Shown: one piece after another, positions 11,845 to 20,022 of the stretch
Position numbering within the stretch: position 1 is the first letter of the stretch
Layout of the letters: every line of letters starts with the position of its first letter
Assembly (NCBI RefSeq): GCF_000559085.1
Contig: NZ_JALN02000001.1
Span: 62,001-126,000 of the forward strand
Direction: 5' to 3'
Origin: Mycolicibacterium aromaticivorans JS19b1 = JCM 16368
GTDB lineage: Bacteria > Actinomycetota > Actinomycetes > Mycobacteriales > Mycobacteriaceae
Length of the DNA stretch: 64,000 nucleotides
Made by a program: the position numbers and the translations under genes
The notes under the pieces: generated by a model
Seen by the model: the letters and a program-made list of their open reading frames with translations, nothing else
Told to the model about the DNA's origin: nothing
The model's database searches: none

Positions 11845-12369
11845 TTAACTGATCAGCACGCGATCGGTCCGCGCATCGCTGTCCCAACGTCGTAGCCCCA
11901 CGATGCCAGCCCGGATGTCGGCGGTGATCCCGTCAACCAATCCGAGGGCGTCGCCGGCTTGAGCCGGGGTGAACCGGCGCCCGAGCGTGACGTGCGGCGT
12001 CCACCGGCCCGGGGCGCTGTGTGCGAAAGCATTGGTCACCGACTGCAGGCACACGTCGTAGATGTGTTCGTGCAGAGCGAGCAGTCCAGCGGAGGGAACC
12101 ACCAACCGCGCCAGCGTCATCCGCCCGGTGCCGAAGATCAGCGGTGCGCCAAGGACCGCACGAAGCGGTAAGCGGTCCGCCAGTTCGGCGAGCGGCTCGT
12201 CGACGTCGGGTGAGATCCGCTCGGCGGCGATCAACGTGATGTGCGGACGGTTGGTGTCGGAGCTGACCCGCAGCTGGCTGGGCAGACCGGCGTCGGCCAG
12301 CGACTGCCACGTGTGCCGCACAGCATCGTCGGCACGCTGGTCGAGGAGCAGTTCGATCGAGTGCGCCAT
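11845..12369 (-). CDS. 2'-5' RNA ligase / cyclic phosphodiesterase-like protein
   Basis: A 174-aa member of the 2H phosphoesterase superfamily. Both HxT/S motifs are visible: RPHITL near residue 43 and TPHVTL near residue 126, the two catalytic histidines. Members act on 2'-5' linked RNA or cyclic phosphates; the cellular substrate is unknown. It begins one base after the bioD stop, so it is the last gene of bioF-bioD and is probably co-transcribed. M. tuberculosis Rv1571 has the same place. Confidence 0.75.
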   Translation of the reverse strand: MAHSIELLLDQRADDAVRHTWQSLADAGLPSQLRVSSDTNRPHITLIAAERISPDVDEPLAELADRLPLRAVLGAPLIFGTGRMTLARLVVPSAGLLALHEHIYDVCLQSVTNAFAHSAPGRWTPHVTLGRRFTPAQAGDALGLVDGITADIRAGIVGLRRWDSDARTDRVLIS

Positions 12370-12370
12370 C

Positions 12371-13048
12371 TCAGATCAGGCCGGCGACCCAGTCCGGGTC
12401 GAACGCGCGAGCGCTGAACAGCGCGAAGTCATTCGGCGACACCGCGGCCACTCCCGCAGGCAGCGCCGCGCGGACCGGAGCCAGTTTGGCCAACGCCTCG
12501 CGGTTGGACTTCTCCGCCGGGCCGGGCTGGGCGGGCCAGGCGCCGATCACCAGACCGGCGCACGAAAGCCCCTTGGCGCCAAGCCCTTCCAACGTCAAGG
12601 AGGTGTGGTTGAGCGTGCCCAGACCTGGTTCGACGACGACGAGCACCGGCGCGGCGAGTTCGACCGCGAGATCGCGCAGCGTCCCACCGTCGGCCGTCAG
12701 TTCCACCAGCAGGCCACCCGCCCCCTCAACCAGCGTCAGCCGCCCGGGACGGTCGACGTCACGGATGACGCTCAGCAGCTCGCCGGTGCTGGGCAGCGGC
12801 AGGCCGGCGCTTTCGGCCGCGGCCGCCGGCGCCAGCGGATCCGGATACCGGGCGACGCCGAACAGTTCGGTGACGCCGGACAGCCTGCCCACCTCAGCGA
12901 GGTCGTCGTCGCCGTCGGCGGTGCCGGTCTGCACCGGCTTGCACACCGCGACATCCCGCTCGGCGACCCGCGCGTGGCAGGCCAGCGCTGCGGTCACAAC
13001 GGTCTTTCCCACCCCGGTCCCGGTGCCGGTGACGACCAGCACGCTCAT
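12371..13048 (-). CDS. bioD: Dethiobiotin synthetase
   Basis: BioD (225 aa) closes the ureido ring of dethiobiotin using ATP and CO2. The P-loop GTGTGVGKT is at about residues 8-16, CKPVQTG near residue 36 holds the catalytic lysine, and [11 protein letters not shown] near residue 108 is the conserved second motif. The start at 13048 (MSVLVVTG) overlaps the bioF stop as ATGA, and longer in-frame extensions would be antisense to nothing but are out of the family range. Confidence 0.95.
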   Translation of the reverse strand: MSVLVVTGTGTGVGKTVVTAALACHARVAERDVAVCKPVQTGTADGDDDLAEVGRLSGVTELFGVARYPDPLAPAAAAESAGLPLPSTGELLSVIRDVDRPGRLTLVEGAGGLLVELTADGGTLRDLAVELAAPVLVVVEPGLGTLNHTSLTLEGLGAKGLSCAGLVIGAWPAQPGPAEKSNREALAKLAPVRAALPAGVAAVSPNDFALFSARAFDPDWVAGLI

Positions 13049-14193
13049 CGGGGGTGAGCCGCCAATACCGAGGTCAACACGACGCGTGCCGCGTCCATCT
13101 CGTCGTCGGTCAACGACGCCCGCGCGGTCAGTCGCAGCCGTGAGGTGCCCGCCGGAACCGTCGGCGGCCGGAAACACCCGACCCGCACCCCGGCCTCCAG
13201 GCATGCGCTCGCGGCAGCCACCGCGATCTCCGGATCACCGAGAATGACTGATACGACGGCAGATTCGGGGTTCTCGGGGACGTCGCACATCTCGACCAAC
13301 TCCCGGGCCCGGTCGATCACAGCCGTAGCGCGCTGCGGTTCGGCGGTCAGCACGGTGAGGGCGGCCAGCGCGGCGCCGACCGGTGCCGGAGCCAGGCCGG
13401 TGTCGAAGATCATCGTGCGCGCGGCGTCGATGAGGTGGTCGCGCACCGCGGCGGGGCCGAGCACCGCCCCGCCCTGGCTGCCGAGCGACTTCGACATCGT
13501 GGTCGTCATGATCACGTCGGGTGCCCCGGCCAATCCGGCCTCGTGGATCAGGCCACGCCCGCCGGCGCCGCGAACCCCGAGACCGTGGGCCTCGTCGACC
13601 AGCAGCAGCGCCGCGTGCTTGCGGCATACCTCATGCAGCCTGCGCAGCGGCGCCAGCGCCCCGTCGGTGCTGAACACCGATTCGGTGATGACCACCGCCC
13701 GCTCTTCGTCGCGCCCGGCCAGCGCGGCCTCGACCGCCTCGACGTCGAGGTGTGGCGCGACGACGACCCGTGCCCGCGACAGCCGGCAGGCGTCGACCAG
13801 CGAGGCGTGCGACAGCGCGTCGGACACGATCAGCGAACCGGGGCCGGACAGCGCCACCGTGGCGCCGATGTTGGCGGTGTAGCCCGAGGAGAACACCAGC
13901 GCGGCCTCGGCTCCGGCGAAATCGGCCAGGGCGCTTTCGAATTCCTCGTGCAGTTCGGTGTTTCCGGTGACCAGTCGCGAGCCGGTCGAGCCTGCACCCC
14001 AGGTGCGCAACGCGGCGACCCCACCGTCGATGACCGCGGGATGCTGCGACAGGCCCAGATAATCGTTGGAGGCCAGGTCCAGTTCGGTGGCCACGGCGGG
14101 CCGGGTGCGCAGCGATCGACGCAGGCCGGCGTTGCGGCGCTGCTGCTCGACGGTGTCGAGCCAGGCCAGTGGGGAAAGGCCGACGCGGGTCAC
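13045..14193 (-). CDS. bioF: 8-amino-7-oxononanoate synthase
   Basis: PLP enzyme (382 aa) that condenses pimeloyl thioester with alanine. Signature pieces are [10 protein letters not shown] near residue 38, [10 protein letters not shown] near residue 196 and the PLP lysine in [13 protein letters not shown] near residue 230. Two in-frame GTG codons compete. The one at 14199 is a single base from the GGAGG, while the one at 14193 has seven bases of spacing and is preferred. A BioQ box lies 22-34 bases upstream. Confidence 0.93.
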   Translation of the reverse strand: MTRVGLSPLAWLDTVEQQRRNAGLRRSLRTRPAVATELDLASNDYLGLSQHPAVIDGGVAALRTWGAGSTGSRLVTGNTELHEEFESALADFAGAEAALVFSSGYTANIGATVALSGPGSLIVSDALSHASLVDACRLSRARVVVAPHLDVEAVEAALAGRDEERAVVITESVFSTDGALAPLRRLHEVCRKHAALLLVDEAHGLGVRGAGGRGLIHEAGLAGAPDVIMTTTMSKSLGSQGGAVLGPAAVRDHLIDAARTMIFDTGLAPAPVGAALAALTVLTAEPQRATAVIDRARELVEMCDVPENPESAVVSVILGDPEIAVAAASACLEAGVRVGCFRPPTVPAGTSRLRLTARASLTDDEMDAARVVLTSVLAAHPR

Positions 14194-14214
14194 AGGCACT
14201 CCTCCGACGCTACT

Positions 14215-14227
14215 TGAACACCGTTCA
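14215..14227. promoter_or_regulatory. BioQ operator upstream of bioF, overlapping the bioA stop codon
   Basis: TGAACACCGTTCA matches TGAAC-N3-GTTCA. On the minus strand the last three bases of the dyad are the TGA stop of bioA, so the operator lies between bioA and bioF rather than in front of bioA. A TAACCT sequence just upstream on the minus strand could be the -10 of a bioF promoter. Confidence 0.8.
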
Positions 14228-15517
14228 GGTTAGAGCACGGGCCACGGCGACCATCGCCGAGGTGATCTGATCCACCTCGTCCGGCGTGCAGATGAACGGC
14301 GGCATCGCGTAGATCAGGTTGCGGAAGGGCCGCAGCCAGACGCCATTGTCCAGGGCGACCGGGGTCGCGACGGTCAGGTCGACGGGCTGGTGCGTCTCGA
14401 TCACTCCGATCGCACCGAGTACCCGGACATCGGCCACCGACGACAGCGCGCGGGCCGGCTCGAGTCCTCCGGCCAGCCCGGCGCCGATCTCGGCGACCCG
14501 GCTGCGCCAGTCCTGCGCGAGCAACAGTTCGACCGAGGCCACCGACACCGCACATGCCAGCGCATTGGCCATGAACGTGGGGCCGTGCATCAACGCACCG
14601 GCCTCGCTACCACTGATCGTGCGGGCGATGTCCAGCGTGCACAGGGTGGCCGCCAGCGTGACGTAACCGCCGGTCAACGCTTTGCCGACGCACATGATGT
14701 CCGGAGTGACCCCGGCGTGATCGGCGGCGAACAGCTCGCCGGTGCGGCCGAACCCGGTGGCGATCTCGTCGAAGATCAGCAGTACTCCGGCGCGATCGCA
14801 CAGCGCGCGCAGGTCGCTCAGGTAGCGCGGGTCGTGGAATCGCATCCCGCCCGCGCCCTGCACGACCGGCTCGACGATCACGGCGGCGAGTGAATCGGCA
14901 TGTTCGAGCAGTTGCTCCCCGAACGCCGCGACGTAGGCCGGGTCGTAGTCACCCGGCACCGGGGGCGCGAACACCTGCTGGGACAGCACGTCGCTCCACA
15001 AGGAATGCATGCCGCCGTCGGGGTCGCAGACGCTCATCGGGGTGAAGGTGTCGCCGTGATATCCGCCACGCCAGGTCATCAGCGTGGACTTGCCGAAGTG
15101 GCCCGAGCTGCGCCAGTACTGCAGCGCCATCTTGACCGCGACCTCCACGGCCACCGAGCCGGAGTCGGAGAAGAAGACGGTCTCCAGCCCGGCCGGCGTG
15201 ATGTCGACCAACAGCTGCGCGAGACGCGCGGCCGGCTCGTGGGTCAACCCGCCGAACATGACGTGATTCATCGTCGACAACTGCCGGCTCAGGGCCGCGT
15301 CGAGCACCGGGTGGCCGTGACCGTGCACTGCCGTCCACCAGGACGCCATCGCATCGAGCACCCTGATCTCGGTGTCGTCTCGAACCAGCGTGAGCCACGC
15401 CCCGTGGGCGCGGGTGGCCACCACCGGCGCCATGGCCTCGGCGCCGATCGTGCTGTACGGGTGCCAGATGTGCGCGGCGTCGATCTCGCTGATCTGGTGG
15501 GGGGTCAACGCCGACAC
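14225..15517 (-). CDS. bioA: Adenosylmethionine-8-amino-7-oxononanoate aminotransferase
   Basis: BioA (430 aa) transfers the amino group of S-adenosylmethionine to make 7,8-diaminopelargonate. HIWHPYST near residue 16, SDSGSVAVEVAVKMA near residue 113, FDEIATGFGRTG near residue 250 and the PLP lysine in CVGKALTGGY near residue 280 are diagnostic. The GTG start lies eight bases after TAGGCT, so a short-leader or leaderless transcript is likely. The stop codon is part of a BioQ dyad. Confidence 0.95.
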   Translation of the reverse strand: MSALTPHQISEIDAAHIWHPYSTIGAEAMAPVVATRAHGAWLTLVRDDTEIRVLDAMASWWTAVHGHGHPVLDAALSRQLSTMNHVMFGGLTHEPAARLAQLLVDITPAGLETVFFSDSGSVAVEVAVKMALQYWRSSGHFGKSTLMTWRGGYHGDTFTPMSVCDPDGGMHSLWSDVLSQQVFAPPVPGDYDPAYVAAFGEQLLEHADSLAAVIVEPVVQGAGGMRFHDPRYLSDLRALCDRAGVLLIFDEIATGFGRTGELFAADHAGVTPDIMCVGKALTGGYVTLAATLCTLDIARTISGSEAGALMHGPTFMANALACAVSVASVELLLAQDWRSRVAEIGAGLAGGLEPARALSSVADVRVLGAIGVIETHQPVDLTVATPVALDNGVWLRPFRNLIYAMPPFICTPDEVDQITSAMVAVARALT

Positions 15518-15526
15518 GCTGTGTGA

Positions 15527-15532
15527 GCCTAG
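15527..15532 (-). promoter_or_regulatory. -10 box of bioA
   Basis: TAGGCT on the minus strand, about eight bases before the bioA GTG. It is identical to the hexamer in front of bioQ, but no clean BioQ dyad is present here. Confidence 0.45.
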
Positions 15533-15644
15533 CCGAGGTCGGCACCAGCCCCCGAACGCGTTTGCTCAACGGATTCCGTAGCTTCGACGCGCCATTCGCT
15601 GCGGATGAGAAGACCACCGGGGTTGGGTAGATTGAGCTCCGATC

Positions 15645-17819
15645 ATGTTCACCCTCAGCCCGCCCCGCCCGTCAGCAGTGACGCCGGCGGACTCTCCTCC
15701 CGGCGCGGCCATGGGCTCGCGGAAATCGGGCTTCTACCGTCACGATCTGGACGGTCTGCGCGGGTTGGCGATTGCTCTCGTCGCGGTGTTCCACGTGTGG
15801 TTCGGGCGCGTCTCGGGCGGGGTGGACGTCTTCCTGGTGCTCTCCGGGTTTTTCTTCGGCGGGTCCCTGTTGCGCACCGCACTGGATCCCGACTCTTCGC
15901 TGTCGCCCTGGCCAGAGATTCGCCGACTCGTCCGCAGGCTGCTGCCTGCACTCGTCGTGGTGCTTGCCGCAGGTGCCGTCCTGACCGTTCTCATCCAGCC
16001 ACAGACCCGCTGGGAGACCTTTGCTGACCAGAGCTTGGCGAGCCTGGCGTACTACCAGAACTGGGAGCTTTCAGCGACCGCGTCGAATTACCTGCGCGCC
16101 GGCGAGGCGGTCAGCCCGCTGCAGCACATCTGGTCGATGTCCGTTCAGGGCCAGTTCTATATTTCGTTCCTTATCCTTATTTTCGCATTCGCATATTTGC
16201 TGAGACGACCGCTGGGCCGACGGTTGCGACCGACGTTCGTTGCTTTGCTGGCCGCCCTCACGATCGCATCACTCAGCTTTGCCACCGTGCTTCATGTCCA
16301 GGACCAGACGGCCGCCTACTACAACAGCTTCGCCCGCGCCTGGGAGCTGCTGCTCGGCGTCTTGGTGGGTGCGGCGGTGCCGTACATCCGGTGGCCGATG
16401 TGGCTGCGCACGGTGGCAGCGACGGTCGGGCTGGCCGCGATCGTCTCGTGCGGCGCGTTGATCGACGGGGTCCGCGAGTTCCCCGGCCCGTGGGCGCTGG
16501 TGCCGGTCGGCGCGACCGTGCTGATGATTCTGGCGGCGGCTAACCGCCAGTCCCGGCCGTCGACCAGTGACCGCCTTCCGCTACCCAACCGGCTGTTGTC
16601 GGCCGCCCCGTTGATGACCCTCGGCGCGATGGCCTACTCCCTGTATCTGTGGCACTGGCCGCTGTTGATCTTCTGGCTCGCCTACACCGACGGCAGCCGG
16701 GCCGGCTTGGTCGACGGCGCGGTCATCCTCGCGATCTCCGGCGTGCTGGCCTACCTCACCATGCGATTCGTCGAGGAGCCGCTGCGGTTCCGGCGCGGCG
16801 GCGCCGCGCAGGTGACGCCACAGCCCACGATTCCGTGGCGCACCCGCCTGCGCCGGCCCACGATCGCGCTGGGCACCACCGTGGGGCTACTCGGCGTGGC
16901 GCTGACGGCGACGTCGTTCACGTGGCGGGAGCACGTCACCGTGCAGCGCTCGCACGGCAAGGAACTGGTGATGCTGTCTTCCACGGGCTACCCGGGAGCG
17001 CGGGCACTCACCGAAAACGCCCGGGTGCCGAAGCTGCCGATGCGGCCCACCGTGCTCGAGGCCAAGAACGATCTGCCCGAATCCACCAACGACGGTTGCA
17101 TCAGTGATTTCGACAATGTCGGGGTCATCAACTGCACCTATGGCGACCTGTCGGCGACCAGGACCATCGCGCTGGCGGGCGGATCGCATGCCGAGCACTG
17201 GATCACCGCCCTGGACGCGCTGGCCAAGATGCACCATTTCAAGATCGTCACATACCTGAAGATGGGCTGCCCGCTGACCACCGAGCAGGAACCGCTGGTG
17301 ATGGGCGACAACCGGCCATACCCGAACTGCCACGAGTGGAACGAACGGGTGATGGCCAAACTGATCAGCGACCGCCCCAGCTTCGTGTTCACCACGTCGA
17401 CCCGGCCGTGGAACATCAAACCCGGCGACGTGATGCCGGCGACGTACATTGGGATCTGGCAAACCTTGTCGGACAACAACATTCCCATACTGGCAATGCG
17501 TGACACCCCGTGGCTGGTGCGCGACGGCGAACCGTTCTTCCCGACCGACTGCCTGGCCAAGGGCGGCGACGCCGAATCATGCGGGATCAAGCGCTCCGAG
17601 GTGCTCTCCGATCGCAATCAGACCCTGGATTTCCTGGCGCAGTTCCCGCAGATGCGGATCCTCGACCTCAGCGACGCAGTGTGCCGTCCGGACGTATGCC
17701 GAGCCGTCGAGGGAAATGTCCTGATCTATCACGATTCTCATCACATCTCCGCGACATATATGCGCACGTTGATCCCTGAGCTGGGCAGGCAACTGGGGGC
17801 CGCCACCCGGTGGTGGTGA
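15645..17819 (+). CDS. OafA-type acyltransferase with C-terminal SGNH domain
   Basis: A 724-aa envelope acyltransferase. The N-terminal acyltransferase-3 domain starts at about residue 30 (HDLDGLRGLAIALVAVFHVW) and has about ten or eleven membrane helices. After a further helix near residue 420 there is an external SGNH-like domain, with ALAGGSHAEHW near residue 510 as the serine motif and YHDSHHIS near residue 700 as the DxxH motif. Such proteins O-acylate cell-surface glycans or glycolipids. M. tuberculosis Rv1565c is the syntenic homologue. TAGATT at 15628-15633 is a plausible -10. An ATG at 15711 is a possible later start. Confidence 0.85.
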   Translation: MFTLSPPRPSAVTPADSPPGAAMGSRKSGFYRHDLDGLRGLAIALVAVFHVWFGRVSGGVDVFLVLSGFFFGGSLLRTALDPDSSLSPWPEIRRLVRRLLPALVVVLAAGAVLTVLIQPQTRWETFADQSLASLAYYQNWELSATASNYLRAGEAVSPLQHIWSMSVQGQFYISFLILIFAFAYLLRRPLGRRLRPTFVALLAALTIASLSFATVLHVQDQTAAYYNSFARAWELLLGVLVGAAVPYIRWPMWLRTVAATVGLAAIVSCGALIDGVREFPGPWALVPVGATVLMILAAANRQSRPSTSDRLPLPNRLLSAAPLMTLGAMAYSLYLWHWPLLIFWLAYTDGSRAGLVDGAVILAISGVLAYLTMRFVEEPLRFRRGGAAQVTPQPTIPWRTRLRRPTIALGTTVGLLGVALTATSFTWREHVTVQRSHGKELVMLSSTGYPGARALTENARVPKLPMRPTVLEAKNDLPESTNDGCISDFDNVGVINCTYGDLSATRTIALAGGSHAEHWITALDALAKMHHFKIVTYLKMGCPLTTEQEPLVMGDNRPYPNCHEWNERVMAKLISDRPSFVFTTSTRPWNIKPGDVMPATYIGIWQTLSDNNIPILAMRDTPWLVRDGEPFFPTDCLAKGGDAESCGIKRSEVLSDRNQTLDFLAQFPQMRILDLSDAVCRPDVCRAVEGNVLIYHDSHHISATYMRTLIPELGRQLGAATRWW

Positions 17820-17848
17820 CAACTTGCGCATCACGCGCGCCACGTCGA

Positions 17849-17854
17849 TAAGGT
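17849..17854 (+). promoter_or_regulatory. -10 box of leaderless glgX transcript
   Basis: TAAGGT ends six bases before the ATG at 17861. No ribosome site precedes the start. Confidence 0.5.
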
Positions 17855-17860
17855 CTAACG

Positions 17861-20005
17861 ATGGCATCGAGCGAACCCGCGCTGGTCACCAGGTGGCCGG
17901 GTACCCCGTATCCGCTCGGGGCCACCTATGACGGCGCCGGCACGAATTTTTCGGTGTTCTCCGAGGTCGCCGACTCGGTCGAACTCTGCCTGATCGCCAA
18001 AGACGGCACCGAGACCCGCATCAACCTCGATGAGGTCGACGGATTCGTCTGGCACACCTACCTGCCGACGATCACGCCGGGACAGCGCTATGGCTTCCGG
18101 GTGCATGGTCCGTGGGATCCGGCGGCCGGCCACCGGTGCGATCCCAGCAAGCTTCTCCTCGACCCGTACGGCAAGTCGTTCCACGGCGACTTCGAATTCG
18201 GCCAGGCGCTGTATTCCTACGACCTCGACGCCGAGGACCTGGCGTCGGGCGGCACCCCGCCGATGGTCGACTCGTTGGGTCACACCATGACCAGCGTGGT
18301 GATCAACCCGTTCTTCCAGTGGGGCTCCGACCATCCGCCGCGCACGCCGTACCACGAGACGATCATCTACGAGGCACACGTCAAGGGGATGACCCAAACC
18401 CATCCCGGTATTCCCGACGAGCTGCGCGGCACCTATGCCGGGCTGGGCCACCCGGCCGTCATCGATCACCTCAAGAGCCTGAACGTGACGGCCATCGAGT
18501 TGATGCCGGTACACCAGTTCATGCACGATCACCGTCTGCTGGATCTGGGACTGCGAAACTACTGGGGCTACAACACTTTCGGGTTCTTCGCACCGCACTA
18601 CCAGTACTCGTCCACCCAGCACGCCGGCAGTGCGGTGGCCGAGTTCAAGACCATGGTTCGCTCGTTCCACGACGCCGGCATCGAGGTGATCCTCGACGTG
18701 GTCTACAACCACACCGCCGAAGGCAACCACCTGGGGCCGACGATCAACTTCCGCGGTATCGACAACGCCGCCTACTACCGGCTGCTCGACGACGACAAAC
18801 GGTTCTACAAGGATTTCACCGGCACGGGCAACAGCCTCAACGCCCGGCATCCGCACACGCTGCAGCTGATCATGGACTCGCTGCGGTATTGGGTGCTGGA
18901 GATGCACGTCGACGGATTCCGCTTCGACCTGGCCTCCACACTTGCCCGGGAGTTCTACGACGTCGACCGATTGAGCGCGTTCTTCGACCTGGTGCAACAG
19001 GATCCGGTGATCAGCCAGGTCAAGCTCATCGCCGAGCCGTGGGACGTCGGCGAGGGCGGCTATCAGGTCGGCAACTTCCCGGGTCTGTGGACCGAGTGGA
19101 ACGGCAAGTATCGCGACACCGTCCGCGACTACTGGCGCGGCGAGCCTGCGACACTCGGCGAGTTCGCCTCCCGGTTGACCGGCTCGTCGGACCTCTACGA
19201 GGCGACCGGCCGACGGCCCAGCGCGAGCATCAACTTCGTCACCTGCCACGACGGCTTCACCCTTGCCGACCTGGTGTCCTACAACGACAAGCACAACGAG
19301 GCCAATGGCGAGGACAACCGAGACGGCGAAAGTCACAACCGGTCGTGGAACTGCGGTGTGGAGGGCCCGACCGACGACCCGGCGATCATGGCGCTGCGCC
19401 ATCAGCAGATGCGCAACATCCTGGCCACCCTGATGCTCTCGCAGGGCACCCCGATGATCGCCCACGGCGACGAGATCGGCCGCACCCAACAGGGCAACAA
19501 CAATGTCTACTGCCAGGATTCACCGCTGTCGTGGATGGACTGGACGTTCAAGGAGACCAACGCCGCGCTGCTGGAGTTCACCACGCGGGTGACCGCACTG
19601 CGCAAGGCGCACCCGGTCTTTCGGCGGCGCCGGTTCTTCGACGGCGAACCGCTGCGCACCGGCGACCAGGTGCGCGACATAGCCTGGCTCACCACTGCCG
19701 GCCAGGAGATGTCCCATGACGACTGGAACTCCGGCTTCAAGTTCGTGGGTGTCTTCCTCAACGGCGAAGCAATCCCGGAGCCGAACGCCCGCGGCGAGCG
19801 CGTGGTCGACGATTCATTCCTGCTGTGCTTCAACGCCCACAAGAGTCCGATCGAGTTCACCGTTCCCGACGGCGAATACGCCCAGGAGTGGAGCGCAGTT
19901 CTGGACACCTCGGAGGCCACCGGCACCACCGATGCCGTCGTGAAAGCGGGCGAGACGATAAGTGTTCCATCTCGCTCGGTATTGGTGCTTCAAAAGACTG
20001 CCTAG
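17861..20005 (+). CDS. glgX: Glycogen debranching enzyme (isoamylase type)
   Basis: A 714-aa GH13 debranching enzyme (also called TreX) that removes alpha-1,6 branches from glycogen. An N-terminal CBM48-like domain (residues 10-110) precedes the barrel. Conserved regions are DVVYNHTAEGN near residue 285, FRFDLAST near residue 352 with the nucleophile aspartate, LIAEPWDVG near residue 388 with the acid/base, and FVTCHDGFTL near residue 458. First gene of glgX-treY-treZ, which turns glycogen into trehalose. Confidence 0.94.
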   Translation: MASSEPALVTRWPGTPYPLGATYDGAGTNFSVFSEVADSVELCLIAKDGTETRINLDEVDGFVWHTYLPTITPGQRYGFRVHGPWDPAAGHRCDPSKLLLDPYGKSFHGDFEFGQALYSYDLDAEDLASGGTPPMVDSLGHTMTSVVINPFFQWGSDHPPRTPYHETIIYEAHVKGMTQTHPGIPDELRGTYAGLGHPAVIDHLKSLNVTAIELMPVHQFMHDHRLLDLGLRNYWGYNTFGFFAPHYQYSSTQHAGSAVAEFKTMVRSFHDAGIEVILDVVYNHTAEGNHLGPTINFRGIDNAAYYRLLDDDKRFYKDFTGTGNSLNARHPHTLQLIMDSLRYWVLEMHVDGFRFDLASTLAREFYDVDRLSAFFDLVQQDPVISQVKLIAEPWDVGEGGYQVGNFPGLWTEWNGKYRDTVRDYWRGEPATLGEFASRLTGSSDLYEATGRRPSASINFVTCHDGFTLADLVSYNDKHNEANGEDNRDGESHNRSWNCGVEGPTDDPAIMALRHQQMRNILATLMLSQGTPMIAHGDEIGRTQQGNNNVYCQDSPLSWMDWTFKETNAALLEFTTRVTALRKAHPVFRRRRFFDGEPLRTGDQVRDIAWLTTAGQEMSHDDWNSGFKFVGVFLNGEAIPEPNARGERVVDDSFLLCFNAHKSPIEFTVPDGEYAQEWSAVLDTSEATGTTDAVVKAGETISVPSRSVLVLQKTA

Positions 20006-20022
20006 CGGGAACAGGCTCAGCT

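Noticed and set aside
15518..15600. BioQ box upstream of bioA
   Set aside because: Only an AACGCGTT core (CGAAC-GC-GTTTG) is present, with the wrong spacing and imperfect ends.
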